From RGIG529 sp050950425 (GTDB lineage: Bacteria > Bacillota > Clostridia > Oscillospirales > Oscillospiraceae): a stretch of 64,000 nt of DNA. Shown here in pieces: positions 52,151 through 60,985 of this stretch. The notes beneath the pieces are model-generated. The model made no database searches and was not told the origin of the DNA. It saw only the letters and a list, made by a program, of their open reading frames with translations. The first letter of the stretch is position 1. Every line of letters begins with the position of its first letter. The DNA lies in the NCBI GenBank assembly GCA_050950425.1, contig JBMNHO010000002.1, positions 868,001-932,000 on the forward strand, read 5' to 3'. The translations under genes and the position numbers were made by a program.

Positions 52151-52861
52151 TCAAAATCGTGAATCGTGCGCTTCCCTCGGCATCAGGCGGGCAACAGCCG
52201 CTTCAATCGCCTGAGAAATCAGCTGGTGGCCCGCTTCGTTGGGATGAATGCCGTCCACGCACAGATAAGCGCCGTAATCTTTTTGCGCCAAAAACACGCT
52301 GCGAATGTCAATCAAGGGCACCTGCTTTTCGCCGGCCAGCTGACACACCTGCATGTTATACAGCTCATGCCAGCGGTAAATATATTCCTCGCTGCCACCC
52401 AGCCACTTTAAAATATTATCCCCATTGAGCCCCCGGCTGACCCAACTGAAATACCGCTTTGGGTGAATGGGCGGCAGATTCAAAAGCACCGGATTTCCCC
52501 CCGCCGCTCTCGTCTTGTCAATCAGCTTTGCATATGTGGCGGCAAACACATCCAGCGGCGTTTTGGGCAGATGCTCCGCCTCCGGCGCCTCCGCCACCCG
52601 GGCCCAGTCAAAGTCGCAATCGTTCCCTCCGAATTCCAAAACGGTAAAATCAAAGCCTGCAATTTCTGCCTGATGCTGGTCCATCAACCGATTGCCTTTG
52701 CCGATGGTGCAGCCAAACTTGGCATAGTTGATCACACGGATGCGCATTTTGCGGCAAAACAAATTCACAAAGCTGTCTTTCAAAAACGCGTACCGTTCCC
52801 GAATGCGGTCAAAGACCACCCCTCTTGATAAAGAGTCCCCAAAAATACAAATGGCTTCCAT
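52151..52861 (-). CDS. SGNH/GDSL hydrolase
   Basis: A 236-residue cytosolic SGNH-fold hydrolase. Block I is ICIFGDSLSRG with the nucleophilic Ser at residue 10, block III is VLEFGGNDCDFDW, and block V is DGIHPNEAGHQ with the catalytic Asp and His. The substrate is unknown (ester or acetyl group). ATG 52861 is the natural start of the domain; its ribosome binding site is weak. A strong promoter with a palindromic site over the -10 lies upstream. Confidence 0.88.
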   Translation of the reverse strand: MEAICIFGDSLSRGVVFDRIRERYAFLKDSFVNLFCRKMRIRVINYAKFGCTIGKGNRLMDQHQAEIAGFDFTVLEFGGNDCDFDWARVAEAPEAEHLPKTPLDVFAATYAKLIDKTRAAGGNPVLLNLPPIHPKRYFSWVSRGLNGDNILKWLGGSEEYIYRWHELYNMQVCQLAGEKQVPLIDIRSVFLAQKDYGAYLCVDGIHPNEAGHQLISQAIEAAVARLMPREAHDSRF

Positions 52862-52890
52862 GCGTTTGTACACCGCCCTTTGATCTAATC

Positions 52891-52930
52891 TAGTATAGAA
52901 TACTATACTATGTTGTCTGGGGAATGTCAA
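52891..52930 (-). promoter_or_regulatory. Strong promoter with palindromic operator for the SGNH hydrolase
   Basis: On the minus strand TTGACA (52930-52925), 17 bases, TATAGT (52907-52902). The palindrome TAGTATAG-AATA-CTATACTA (52891-52910, plus strand) covers the -10, an ideal place for a repressor dimer. Confidence 0.75.
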
Positions 52931-53112
52931 CAGGTCGCCTTCTCTGTTTACAAAAAGTTTTTAAAATCAATTCCCGGTCGGGCCCTTGTTAAAAGCCCCC
53001 CTCTCTTTCTTGCCCGGGCTCTGCGGAAAGCGAACGCTTCCAGGGCGCCCTCCGCGCGTGTTCTCCTTGCCGGGGCGGTCCCTTTCTCCGCCGGCCCTTT
53101 CATTTCCCCCGA

Positions 53113-53157
53113 AAAAAAGCCCCCTAACCGGAAACACCCGGTCAAAGGGCTTTTTTC
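53113..53157 (-). terminator. Terminator of the lysine transporter operon
   Basis: On the minus strand GAAAAAAGCCC pairs with GGGCTTTTTTT across an inner CCGG(GTGTTT)CCGG stem, giving a U-tract after the ATPase gene. Confidence 0.85.
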
Positions 53158-53194
53158 AGCATTATTTCACTATATTCATGGCCTTATCGTTTCA

Positions 53195-53938
53195 TCACTG
53201 CCGAAACCTTGCCAAAAACTCTTTTGTGCTTTGCTCCTTTGGGTTGCCGAAAATTTCTTCCGGGGTTCCCTCTTCGCAAATGACACCCCCGGCCATGTAG
53301 ACCACAGAGCTGGAAACATCCCGTGCAAACGCCATCTCATGGGTCACCACGAGCATGGTCAGCCCCTCTTTTGCCAGCGCCCGCATGACAGACAGCACCT
53401 CGCCTACCATTTGCGGATCCAGCGCGGAAGTCGGCTCGTCAAACAAAAGCACCTCCGGCTCCATGGCCAGCGCCCTGGCGATGGCCACCCGCTGCTTCTG
53501 CCCGCCGGAAATCTGGCGGGGCTTTGCGTTGATATAGGGCGCCATTCCCACTTTGTCCAGATAGAACAGGGCGGCCTCCCGGGCGGTCTTTCGGTCCTTT
53601 TTCAGCACCTTTGTCATGCCCACCATGCAGTTTTCCAGCACCGTCATGTTGTTAAACAGATTAAAACTCTGAAACACCATGCCAACCTTGGCCCGATAGG
53701 CCGCGACGGTGGACTGAGGCCGGGTCAAAATATTTTCCCCGTGGTACAGAATTTCGCCGTTGGTGGGCGTCTCCAGCAAATTGATGCACCGCAGAAGAGT
53801 GGACTTGCCGGAACCGGACGCGCCAATGATGCAGGTCACATCTCCGGTGTGGACGGAAAAATCAATGTCCGTCAGAACCTCGTTGGTTCCGAAGGTCTTG
53901 CCCAAATGCCGGATCTCCAAAATTTCCTCACGGCTCAT
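53195..53938 (-). CDS. Amino-acid ABC transporter ATPase (lysine uptake)
   Basis: A 247-residue ABC ATPase of the polar amino-acid group. Walker A is GASGSGKST, the Q-loop FQSFNLFNNMTV, signature ISGGQKQRVAIARAL, Walker B VLLFDEPTSALD and the H-loop VVTHEM. It overlaps the permease stop as ATGA and ends the operon. The lysine riboswitch upstream of the binding-protein gene shows that the imported substrate is lysine, although the ATPase itself does not reveal it. Confidence 0.93.
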   Translation of the reverse strand: MSREEILEIRHLGKTFGTNEVLTDIDFSVHTGDVTCIIGASGSGKSTLLRCINLLETPTNGEILYHGENILTRPQSTVAAYRAKVGMVFQSFNLFNNMTVLENCMVGMTKVLKKDRKTAREAALFYLDKVGMAPYINAKPRQISGGQKQRVAIARALAMEPEVLLFDEPTSALDPQMVGEVLSVMRALAKEGLTMLVVTHEMAFARDVSSSVVYMAGGVICEEGTPEEIFGNPKEQSTKEFLARFRQ

Positions 53939-54747
53939 CTTCTGTCCTCCTTCCCGGCGTTCTTCGCCCCTCCGGATTTCCCCGGATAGCGGTACATTCC
54001 GCTGGTATGCGCCAACGTATCCGTAGAGGCCAGGTCATAGCTGTCCGATCCGTCCATCTTCCGTTCCACCAGGCGAAGAATGCGGGAAACGGTAACCGTC
54101 AAAATCAGGTATACGACCATGGTGACGGTAAACGTCTCGAAATACGTATAGTACGTGCCTGCAACCGACTTGCTGGCAAAGAACAGCTCTACAACGCCGA
54201 TGACGGAGAGGACACAGGTGTCCTTGATGTTGATGATCAGGTTGTTGCCGATCTGGGGCATAATGTTCCGCAGCGCCTGGGGCAGAATCACCGATTTCAT
54301 GGTCTGCCAGTGGGTCATCCCAATGGCCTTTGCCCCTTCTGTCTGGCCGGGGTCAATGGACAAGATGCCGCCCCTTGTGGTTTCCGCCATATACGCGCCG
54401 GTGTTGATGGACACAATGATAATGGCAGACAACAGCCAGCCCATATCCACCCCCATGTACAGCAGGCCGTAGTAAATAAACATGGCCTGCACCATCATGG
54501 GCGTTCCCCGGAACACCTCTACATAAACGTACAAAATGCCTTTGACAACGCTCACAAGGACACGCTTGACAGACCATTTTTTGCGGTCCACCGGGATGGT
54601 CTGCACCGCGCCCACAAGAAGCCCGATGATACAGCCGATCAGCGTACTCACCAAAGCAATGATCATGGTGGTCTCGGCGCCTCGCAAGACGGACATCCCG
54701 TATTTTTGAATCATGAATAGGATTCGTTCCAAAAATCCTGCTGGCAT
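53935..54747 (-). CDS. Amino-acid ABC transporter permease (lysine uptake)
   Basis: A 270-residue inner-membrane permease of the HisM/GlnP kind. About five membrane segments are visible, the front one with the family start GAETTMIIALVSTLIGCIIGLLVG, then EVFRGTPMMVQAMFIYYGL and the coupling-loop EGAKAIGMTHWQTMKSVILPQALR that contacts the ATPase. The last 50 residues form a polar tail. It lies between the binding protein and the ATPase in one operon. Confidence 0.93.
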   Translation of the reverse strand: MPAGFLERILFMIQKYGMSVLRGAETTMIIALVSTLIGCIIGLLVGAVQTIPVDRKKWSVKRVLVSVVKGILYVYVEVFRGTPMMVQAMFIYYGLLYMGVDMGWLLSAIIIVSINTGAYMAETTRGGILSIDPGQTEGAKAIGMTHWQTMKSVILPQALRNIMPQIGNNLIINIKDTCVLSVIGVVELFFASKSVAGTYYTYFETFTVTMVVYLILTVTVSRILRLVERKMDGSDSYDLASTDTLAHTSGMYRYPGKSGGAKNAGKEDRR

Positions 54748-54824
54748 AAACTATCGTCCTCTCTCGTGCCGGGTCTTATGGGGCTGCCCCGCCGGCGTTT
54801 CAACCGCAGGCGATCACAGACGGC

Positions 54825-55685
54825 TTACTGTGCCAAAGGCTGCACCGCGATGGCCTGATCCATCATTGCTGTAAAATCTTCCTCCGTCATCTGGCTCAGC
54901 ACGCTGTTGAGTTTTTCTGTCAGCTCGGCATTGCCCTTTTTGGTGGAAATGCCGATGTTGATCTCTTCCGCGGAGACCTCAAAATTATCCGCCTGATCGG
55001 TGAAATCCAGCATCATCATATTCGGATACGCCACGCAAGCCGCCATGGCCGTCGGCATATCGGTCACAACCAGATCCACTTTCCCGGAATCCAAAGCCAC
55101 CAGCATGGACGGGGCGGATTCCATAGCCGGCTGAATTTTGGCGTCTTTGATCTGGGGCAGGCAAACATCGTACCACACGGTGTTGACCTGAGAAGTGGCC
55201 TTTGCGCCCTGCAGATCCGCAACGCCCTTGGCGTTTGCGTATGCGCTGTCCTTTTTGACCAAAGTCACGATGGAAGCATAGTAATACGGCTCGGTAAAGT
55301 CGACGGTCTCCAACCGCTCTGAGGTGATGGACTGGCCGGCGATGGCGCAGTCAATCTTCCCGGACTGCACCGCGAGGGGAAGGGAATCCCAGTCCAGCTT
55401 GTAGATTTCCAGATCCCAATCCAGCTTTTCGCAGATCAGCTTGGCCATCATCACGTCATAGCCATAGGCATAATCCTGGCTGTCCGTAATGGGAACGGCC
55501 CCGTTGGAATCGCCGGACTGGGCCCAGTTGTACGGCGCGTAGGCGCATTCCATGCCCACACGCAGCACCCGGCGATCCGCGCCGGCGCCGTCTGAAGGGG
55601 TCGCGCTCTCTGTCGCGTTGCCGCCGCAGGCGCCAAGCGCCAAAAGCAGAACACAGGACAACGCAAATGCAAACATACGTTTCAT
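54825..55685 (-). CDS. Amino-acid-binding lipoprotein of the lysine ABC transporter
   Basis: A 286-residue solute-binding lipoprotein. The signal ends in a lipobox LGAC (Cys about 19). The SBP_bac_3 fold is seen in LRVGMECAYAPYNW, YGYDVMMAKLICEKL, DCAIAGQSITSERLETVDFTEPYY and VDLVVTDMPTA. ATG 55685 gives good spacing to AAAGGAGCT; ATG 55691 is two codons earlier. A reading frame open further upstream (to 56009) runs through the riboswitch and is not coding. Confidence 0.93.
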   Translation of the reverse strand: MKRMFAFALSCVLLLALGACGGNATESATPSDGAGADRRVLRVGMECAYAPYNWAQSGDSNGAVPITDSQDYAYGYDVMMAKLICEKLDWDLEIYKLDWDSLPLAVQSGKIDCAIAGQSITSERLETVDFTEPYYYASIVTLVKKDSAYANAKGVADLQGAKATSQVNTVWYDVCLPQIKDAKIQPAMESAPSMLVALDSGKVDLVVTDMPTAMAACVAYPNMMMLDFTDQADNFEVSAEEINIGISTKKGNAELTEKLNSVLSQMTEEDFTAMMDQAIAVQPLAQ

Positions 55686-55748
55686 TTTCATAGCTCCTTT
55701 TCTCCTTATTTCTATCCTTCTATTTTGAAATACAAAACAGACCAATAC

Positions 55749-55788
55749 AAAAAGCCATGTGTCTTCTCCGGCGGAAGTACACATGGCT
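55749..55788 (-). terminator. Terminator of the lysine riboswitch
   Basis: AGCCATGTGT and ACACATGGCT form a 10-bp stem followed on the minus strand by TTTTTG, between aptamer and binding-protein gene. It is the expected lysine-responsive attenuator. Confidence 0.88.
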
Positions 55789-55817
55789 AAAATCGCGGCG
55801 CGCCGCATGTTTTCACC

Positions 55818-55980
55818 CAATGATAGCACTCCACATTCGTGACAGTGCGCCGGATCTTTTCCGACGCCCCAGCATGGCGCTTTCAGGCAAACGTCATACT
55901 TCGGCCGACATCCCTTTTGTTTGCAGCGGGCGCCTGTCCTTTGCTGCAAACGACTTTTGATGTCCGCACCTCTATCATTG
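55818..55980 (-). promoter_or_regulatory. Lysine riboswitch (L box)
   Basis: Minus-strand leader with closing helix CAATGATAG (55980-55972) and CTATCATTG (55826-55818). The conserved GATAGAGGTGCGGAC start, the AAAAGT turn, AAAGGGATGTCGGCCGAAG core and GTGGAGTGCTATCA end are in the L-box order. It controls the binding protein-permease-ATPase operon and thus assigns that importer to lysine. Confidence 0.92.
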
Positions 55981-56146
55981 TTTTTGGGCAAAGCCCGAAA
56001 AACAACCATCCAACTGACATATCAAATCATTTCAAATCATCCTACAGAATAAATCAAACTTACCACGGTTTCTTCCTTCTGTCAACCATTTCCCCCTGAG
56101 AACGACACAAAGTTGGATTTTACCTCCCCCTCTCCCGGGGCGGAAA

Positions 56147-56187
56147 CCAAAAAGGCGCGGGGCCTCCCTAGGGAGGCCCCGCGCCTT
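56147..56187 (-). terminator. Terminator after the P-type ATPase gene
   Basis: A perfect 36-base palindrome (56152-56187, arms AAGGCGCGGGGCCTCCCT and complement) followed on the minus strand by TTTTTGG. Confidence 0.9.
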
Positions 56188-56216
56188 GTGTCTATTTTGA
56201 ACTGATTTTTCGCCGT

Positions 56217-58817
56217 TTAAAACTCGTGGCGCAGCCGGGCAATGAGCTTTTGAAGCTCTGTGAACAGAAGCATCAAAACGCAAAGGCCCAAAATCTCCAG
56301 CCACTGCAGGCCGGGGATCACGCCAAGCCCAAACAGGGCGCGCAAGGGCGGAACCAAAACCACAACCAGCTGCAGCAAGGTGGACACGCCCAACGCCAGC
56401 CACAGCATGGGGTGTTTTTTCGCCTTCATGCGGAACACGGAGGTATGCTCCGACTGGAACCCCAGGGCGGCGAACAGCTGGGCCATTGCCAAAGTGACAA
56501 AGGCCATGGCAATGCCCACGTTGGGGTTTGCCGCCGTTTCAATCCGGGAGCCCAGAAGAAACGCCGCAATGGTAATCAGCGCTTCAAATCCGCCGGTCAT
56601 AAAGATGCGAAACCATTCCCGTCCCGAGAAAAACGGGGTTTTCTTGTCCCTTGGCTTCCGATCCATCACGCCGTCTTCTTCCGGCTCCACGCCCAAAGCA
56701 AGGGCGGGGAACGAATCTGTCACAAGGTTGACCCACAAAATGTGAACCGGATTCAAAATACGCCAGCCGGCGATGGTAGCCACCAGCATGGTCAGCACCT
56801 CGCCCGCGTTGGAGGACAGCAAAAACCGCACGGCTTTATGAATGTTGTCAAAAATCCGCCTGCCTTCCCGCACGGCGATGACGATGGTGGCAAAGTTGTC
56901 GTCCGTCAAAATCATGTCGGAGGCGCCCTTGGAAACGTCCGTCCCCGTGATGCCCATGCCGACGCCGATTTCCGCGCCCTTGAGGGCGGGGGCGTCGTTG
57001 ACGCCGTCCCCTGTCATGGCGACGATTTTGCCCCGCTTCTGCCATGCCGCCACGATGCGGCTTTTATGCTCCGGCGCCACTCTCGCAAACACCGCAATCT
57101 CATTGATCTCGTCATACAGCGTCTGGTCGCTCATGGCTTCCAGCTCGACCCCGGTGACGGCCCTTCTGCCGTCTCCCAAAATCCCAAGCTCTTCCGCGAT
57201 GGCGGCCGCCGTGATCTTATGGTCACCCGTGATCATAACAGGCAAAATGCCCGCCTTGCGGCAGGTGGCGATGGCCTGCTTCGCCTCTTCTCTGGGGGGG
57301 TCGATCATCCCCGTGAGCCCGCAAAAAACAAGGCCGCTTTCTGTCCCTTCCATGTCCTCCGGGTCAAAGGCGTCTACGTCTTTATAGGCAAATGCCAATA
57401 CCCGGAGCGCCTGCTTGGCCATGTCCTCGTTGGCCGTTTCGATTTCCGCCCGTTCCTGCATCTGCGCTTCCCTGCCGTCCTTTAACCGGCGGTCGCAGCG
57501 GTGCAGCAAAACGTCCGGCGCGCCCTTTACAAAGACACGCCGCTTCCCGTTTGGAAGGGCGATGACGGCGGTGGACAGCTTCCGGTCGGAATCAAAGGGA
57601 AATTCGCCCACCCGCACCCGGTCCTTCACGTCCGTCATGGTATATACATGCTGGTGGATCAAATAATCCAGCAAAGCCGTTTCCGTGGGGTCGCCCACAA
57701 AGCGGTCCTCGTCTCCCGGATGGGAGTCGTTGCAGTGCAGCATGGCGTCAAACAAACGCTCCGTCGCTTCTCCGCCGGTCCACACCTGTTTGACCGTCAT
57801 GCGGTTCAGCGTCAAGGTCCCCGTTTTGTCCGAACAAATTACCTGGGTGGAGCCAAGGGTCTCCACGGCGGGCAGCCGGCGGATGATGGCCCCCTGGTCT
57901 GCCATGCGGCGCATACCCATGGCAAGAACGATGGTAACCACCGCCACCATGCCTTCCGGAATGGCGGCCACCGCAAGGGAAACAGCCGTTAGGAACATCT
58001 CCAAAGGCGTTCTGCCGGACAAAAGCCCCACCACAAAAATAACAGCGGCGATGCCGATGATACCAACCGACAGCACGTTGGACAATTTATTCAGCTTCTG
58101 CTGCAGAGGCGTGCTTTCCTTTTTCCCCGTGGCAAGCTGGTGGGCAATTTTGCCCATTTCCGTGTCCATGCCCGTTGCGATGATCACGCCGGTGGCTCTT
58201 CCGTAGGTTGCCGCCGTTCCCATATGGGCCATATTCAGGCGGTCGCCCAAAGGCGCCTCCGCATCTGCAATCACCTGGGTTGCCTTTTCCACGGGGACGG
58301 ACTCCCCCGTGAGCGCCGATTCTTCCACCTTGAGGGAATTGCAGCTTAAAATCCGCAGGTCGGCGGGGATGCTGTCCCCCGCTTCCAGAACCACCACATC
58401 GCCAACGACCAGATCGGCGGCCGGCAGCCTTGTGACCACGCCGTCCCGCATCACCTTCGCAAAGGGAGCGGCCATTTGCTTGAGCGCTTCCAGCGCCGCC
58501 TCCGCTTTGACCTCCTGAACAGAGCCCAAAATCGCGTTGAGGATGACCACGGCGGCAATGATGCCGGAATCGATCCATTCTCCTAAAAACCCGGAAATCA
58601 GGGCGGCCGCAATCAGCACCCAAATCATAAAATCCTTAAATTGCCCCAAGAAAATACCCAGAACACTCCGTTTTTTGCCTTCTTCCAGTTTGTTTGGCCC
58701 GTCTTGCTCCAGGCGTTTTTCCGCTTCCTCCGAGGTCAGCCCGTTGGGGCCGGTTTCCAAGGTGCGAAAGATCGTGTCCGTGTCTTGCGTATGCCAGAAC
58801 TGTTTCCCCACCGCCAT
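56217..58817 (-). CDS. Calcium-translocating P-type ATPase
   Basis: An 866-residue P2-type cation pump, most like Ca2+ exporters. An N-terminal cation-ATPase domain, actuator TGES (LTGESVPVEK), TM4 AAIPEGMVAVV, phosphorylation motif CSDKTGTLTLN with Asp330, KGAPD, TGDGVNDAPALK and TM6 NLVTDSFPALALGVE follow in order. The Glu in IPEG and Asn/Asp of TM6 are typical ligands of Ca2+ pumps, though Mn2+ cannot be excluded. ATG 58817 has AGGGG 6 bases upstream. A perfect consensus promoter precedes the gene. Confidence 0.92.
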   Translation of the reverse strand: MAVGKQFWHTQDTDTIFRTLETGPNGLTSEEAEKRLEQDGPNKLEEGKKRSVLGIFLGQFKDFMIWVLIAAALISGFLGEWIDSGIIAAVVILNAILGSVQEVKAEAALEALKQMAAPFAKVMRDGVVTRLPAADLVVGDVVVLEAGDSIPADLRILSCNSLKVEESALTGESVPVEKATQVIADAEAPLGDRLNMAHMGTAATYGRATGVIIATGMDTEMGKIAHQLATGKKESTPLQQKLNKLSNVLSVGIIGIAAVIFVVGLLSGRTPLEMFLTAVSLAVAAIPEGMVAVVTIVLAMGMRRMADQGAIIRRLPAVETLGSTQVICSDKTGTLTLNRMTVKQVWTGGEATERLFDAMLHCNDSHPGDEDRFVGDPTETALLDYLIHQHVYTMTDVKDRVRVGEFPFDSDRKLSTAVIALPNGKRRVFVKGAPDVLLHRCDRRLKDGREAQMQERAEIETANEDMAKQALRVLAFAYKDVDAFDPEDMEGTESGLVFCGLTGMIDPPREEAKQAIATCRKAGILPVMITGDHKITAAAIAEELGILGDGRRAVTGVELEAMSDQTLYDEINEIAVFARVAPEHKSRIVAAWQKRGKIVAMTGDGVNDAPALKGAEIGVGMGITGTDVSKGASDMILTDDNFATIVIAVREGRRIFDNIHKAVRFLLSSNAGEVLTMLVATIAGWRILNPVHILWVNLVTDSFPALALGVEPEEDGVMDRKPRDKKTPFFSGREWFRIFMTGGFEALITIAAFLLGSRIETAANPNVGIAMAFVTLAMAQLFAALGFQSEHTSVFRMKAKKHPMLWLALGVSTLLQLVVVLVPPLRALFGLGVIPGLQWLEILGLCVLMLLFTELQKLIARLRHEF

Positions 58818-58931
58818 GGTTCCCCTACCTTTCTCTTTGCAATGCATGCTCTCTGCGGGTCATCCTCATGATGTAACCACACGGTGCGTCCACCCGGCTT
58901 GACCGCAGGATTTTTCAGTATGTAATCCATA

Positions 58932-58960
58932 ATTATAGTGCCCGGCTCCATTCCTGTCAA
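58932..58960 (-). promoter_or_regulatory. Perfect consensus sigma-A promoter for the P-type ATPase
   Basis: On the minus strand TTGACA (58960-58955), 17 bases, TATAAT (58937-58932). The leader of about 105 bases holds an imperfect hairpin (58854-58907) with GCGGTCA and TGACCCGC arms. Confidence 0.85.
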
Positions 58961-59033
58961 CGAAAAATGTGAAACCGCTTCCACATTTGTATATTTACAA
59001 AATATTCACGGTTTTTTCATGGTTTGCTTTTAT

Positions 59034-59231
59034 TTATCGGTTAGAATACAACCATCCCAAACAGAGAGGGCGGTGGCTATATCGAAGAGACACATAGAAT
59101 GTGTTTTGTAAGAAGCACAATACCCTCCCAACTTCATATTCATCAAAACTCTGTAAACAGAACAACAAACAGAACAACACGAGACAAAGGACTGCCTTTC
59201 CCCCCGATCGGCAGTCCTTTGTCTTTTTTTG
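59034..59231 (+). other. Candidate small RNA or attenuated leader upstream of spmA
   Basis: GGTTAGAAT (59036-59044 region) fits the -10 rule of forespore sigma factors. About 180 bases later a perfect 14-bp terminator stem (GACAAAGGACTGCC 59183-59196; complement 59210-59223) is followed by TTTTTTT. Between them are GAGGG/CCCTC closing arms and an ACACAT/ATGTGT hairpin, then an A-rich part with an ACAGAACAACA repeat. It may be a separate small RNA or a regulated leader. Confidence 0.4.
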
Positions 59232-59311
59232 CTTTCTGGAAAATTGGCATGGAACCGGAACCCAAGCGTATATATAAAACAAGCTGTAACATCACAGAGG
59301 AGGGCTGACAC

Positions 59312-59890
59312 GTGGCAATGTCAATTATCTGGGTTCTGATGGTTCTTCTTTCTGTTGTCTCCAGTTTTTTTCTGGGAACGGGGGACGCGGTTTCCAAAGC
59401 CGCTTTGGACGGCGCGGCGGCGGCCGTGCAGCTTTGTTTGTCCATGGCGGGCATTCTCTGCTTGTGGAGCGGCGTCATGGAAGTGATGCGGCAATCGGGG
59501 CTCATGGCGGGGCTCTCCCGCCTGCTGCGGCCGGTCTTGTCCCTGTTATATCCGGAGTTTAAAAATGACCGCAGCGTGATGGAGCCGCTCTCTGCCAATG
59601 TATCCGCCAATCTCCTGGGGCTTGGCAACGCCGCCACTCCCATGGGCATTCAGGCGGCCACGCAGATGAACCGACGGGCCCAGGGGGTGGCGACGGACCC
59701 TTTGTGCATGCTTGTGGTGTGCAACACCGCATCCATCCAGCTGATCCCTGCCACTGTGGCGGGCGTGCGCGCGGCGGCGGGCTCCGCCTCCCCCTTCGAC
59801 ATTTTGCCCGCCGTTTGGTTGGCTTCCGTCTGCTCCGTTCTGGCGGGCATTACAGCCGTCAAGCTGTTCCAGCGGATTTGGAGGCATTAG
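59312..59890 (+). CDS. spmA: Spore maturation protein A
   Basis: A 192-residue membrane protein needed in Bacillus for spore core dehydration. Four to five membrane segments are visible, with the nucleoside-recognition (Gate) domain pattern: FFLGTGDAVSKAALDGAAAAV, LSLLYPEF, the very conserved NVSANLLGLGNAATPMGI and CNTASIQLIPATVAGVRAAAG. The start is GTG 59312 with GGAGGG 7 bases upstream; an in-frame ATG two codons later is an alternative. spmB follows after one base. Confidence 0.95.
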   Translation: MAMSIIWVLMVLLSVVSSFFLGTGDAVSKAALDGAAAAVQLCLSMAGILCLWSGVMEVMRQSGLMAGLSRLLRPVLSLLYPEFKNDRSVMEPLSANVSANLLGLGNAATPMGIQAATQMNRRAQGVATDPLCMLVVCNTASIQLIPATVAGVRAAAGSASPFDILPAVWLASVCSVLAGITAVKLFQRIWRH

Positions 59891-59891
59891 T

Positions 59892-60413
59892 ATGAACTTG
59901 TTTCTCTCCATGTTGATTCCCTTGATCATCGCGTTTGTGGGGCTGTTTGGGTTTTGCCGCAAAACAGATGTTTACGCGGCCCTGTCCACCGGGGCGAAGG
60001 ACGGCCTGCAAATTTTATTGCGGATTTTCCCCGCCCTTGTGGGGCTTCTCACCGCTGTTTACATGCTGCGGGCCTCCGGCCTTTTAACGCTGCTGGAGCA
60101 GGCGCTCACGCCTGCGCTGTCCCTTCTGGGCATTCCGCCGGAAACGGTGGGCCTGATGCTGATTCGCCCCGTCTCCGGCAGCGGGGCTCTGGGCGTCGGG
60201 GCGGAGCTGATCTCCACGTACGGGCCGGACTCCACCATCGGCCGCACGGCGGCGGTGATGCTCGGCTCCACGGAAACCACGTTTTACACCATTGCCGTCT
60301 ATTTCGGCGCTGCCGGCATCTCCAAAACCCGGTATGCCATCCCCGCGGCTCTGTGTGCCGACTTCATCGGATTTTTGGCGGCCGCTTTGGCCGTGCGTCT
60401 CTTTTTCCCTTGA
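59892..60413 (+). CDS. spmB: Spore maturation protein B
   Basis: A 173-residue membrane protein and partner of SpmA. Typical features are KTDVYAALSTGAKDGLQ at the front, IRPVSGSGALGVGAELISTYGPDS and GSTETTFYTIAVYFGAAGI, with membrane helices between. It starts one base after the spmA stop, so the two are co-transcribed. Its presence marks the host as a spore-former. It is followed by a clear terminator. Confidence 0.95.
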   Translation: MNLFLSMLIPLIIAFVGLFGFCRKTDVYAALSTGAKDGLQILLRIFPALVGLLTAVYMLRASGLLTLLEQALTPALSLLGIPPETVGLMLIRPVSGSGALGVGAELISTYGPDSTIGRTAAVMLGSTETTFYTIAVYFGAAGISKTRYAIPAALCADFIGFLAAALAVRLFFP

Positions 60414-60441
60414 TCTGCCAAACAGAGATCTGCCAAACAGG

Positions 60442-60490
60442 AAAACCACCGGAAGGGGGCTTGTCTCCGCCCTTTCTCGGTGGTTTTTTC
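60442..60490 (+). terminator. Terminator after spmAB
   Basis: AAAACCACCG pairs with CGGTGGTTTT, with an inner GGGC/GCCC helix, followed by TTTTTTC. Confidence 0.9.
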
Positions 60491-60505
60491 GTTCATATTC
60501 CCTTG

Positions 60506-60985
60506 CTACGACGTGGTGAGGGGCGCAAACACCCCTTGGGTCAAGCGTATTAAATCTCGGGGCGCCAAATCGATCTGATGCCCGATTTTTCCGGCGCTGA
60601 CAATGATGTTCGGGTGTTTCTCCGCGCTTTCATCCACAAAGGTTTTATAGTGTTTCTTCATGCCGATGGGCGAGCAACCGCCCCGCACATATCCCGTCAC
60701 CTTTGTGATGTCTGACACGGGGATCATGGCAACGGACTTCACCTTTGCGGCCTTTGCCGCCTTTTTGAGATCCAGCTCCCGGCTCACCGGGACCACAAAG
60801 ACATAAACATTCCGGTCGGCCCCTTGGGTCACCAGGGTTTTAAACACAATCTCCACATTCTGCCCCAAGAGCTTTGCCACCGTTTCCCCGTCCACGGCTT
60901 CCTTGCCGTGGGGATACGTATGGATCAAGTATGAAATGCCTTCCTTTTCCAACATCCGCATCGCGTTTGTCTTATGCTCCGGCAT
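60506..60985 (-). CDS. ybaK: YbaK/EbsC-type aminoacyl-tRNA deacylase
   Basis: A 159-residue trans-editing enzyme that removes mis-charged Cys from tRNA-Pro. Marks are the early KTNAMRMLEKEGISY, VFKTLVTQGAD, the lysine-rich DLKKAAKAAK, VTGYVRGGCSPIGMKK and FVDESAEKHPNIIVSAGKIGHQIDLAP. ATG 60985 was chosen as the natural N-terminus; the gene overlaps the tex end by 14 bases. The longer in-frame reading to 61114 lies inside tex and is not used. Confidence 0.92.
   Translation of the reverse strand: MPEHKTNAMRMLEKEGISYLIHTYPHGKEAVDGETVAKLLGQNVEIVFKTLVTQGADRNVYVFVVPVSRELDLKKAAKAAKVKSVAMIPVSDITKVTGYVRGGCSPIGMKKHYKTFVDESAEKHPNIIVSAGKIGHQIDLAPRDLIRLTQGVFAPLTTS

Noticed and set aside
55686..56009. N-terminal extension of the lysine-binding protein
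   Set aside because: This open stretch is the lysine riboswitch and its terminator; the signal peptide starts at 55685.
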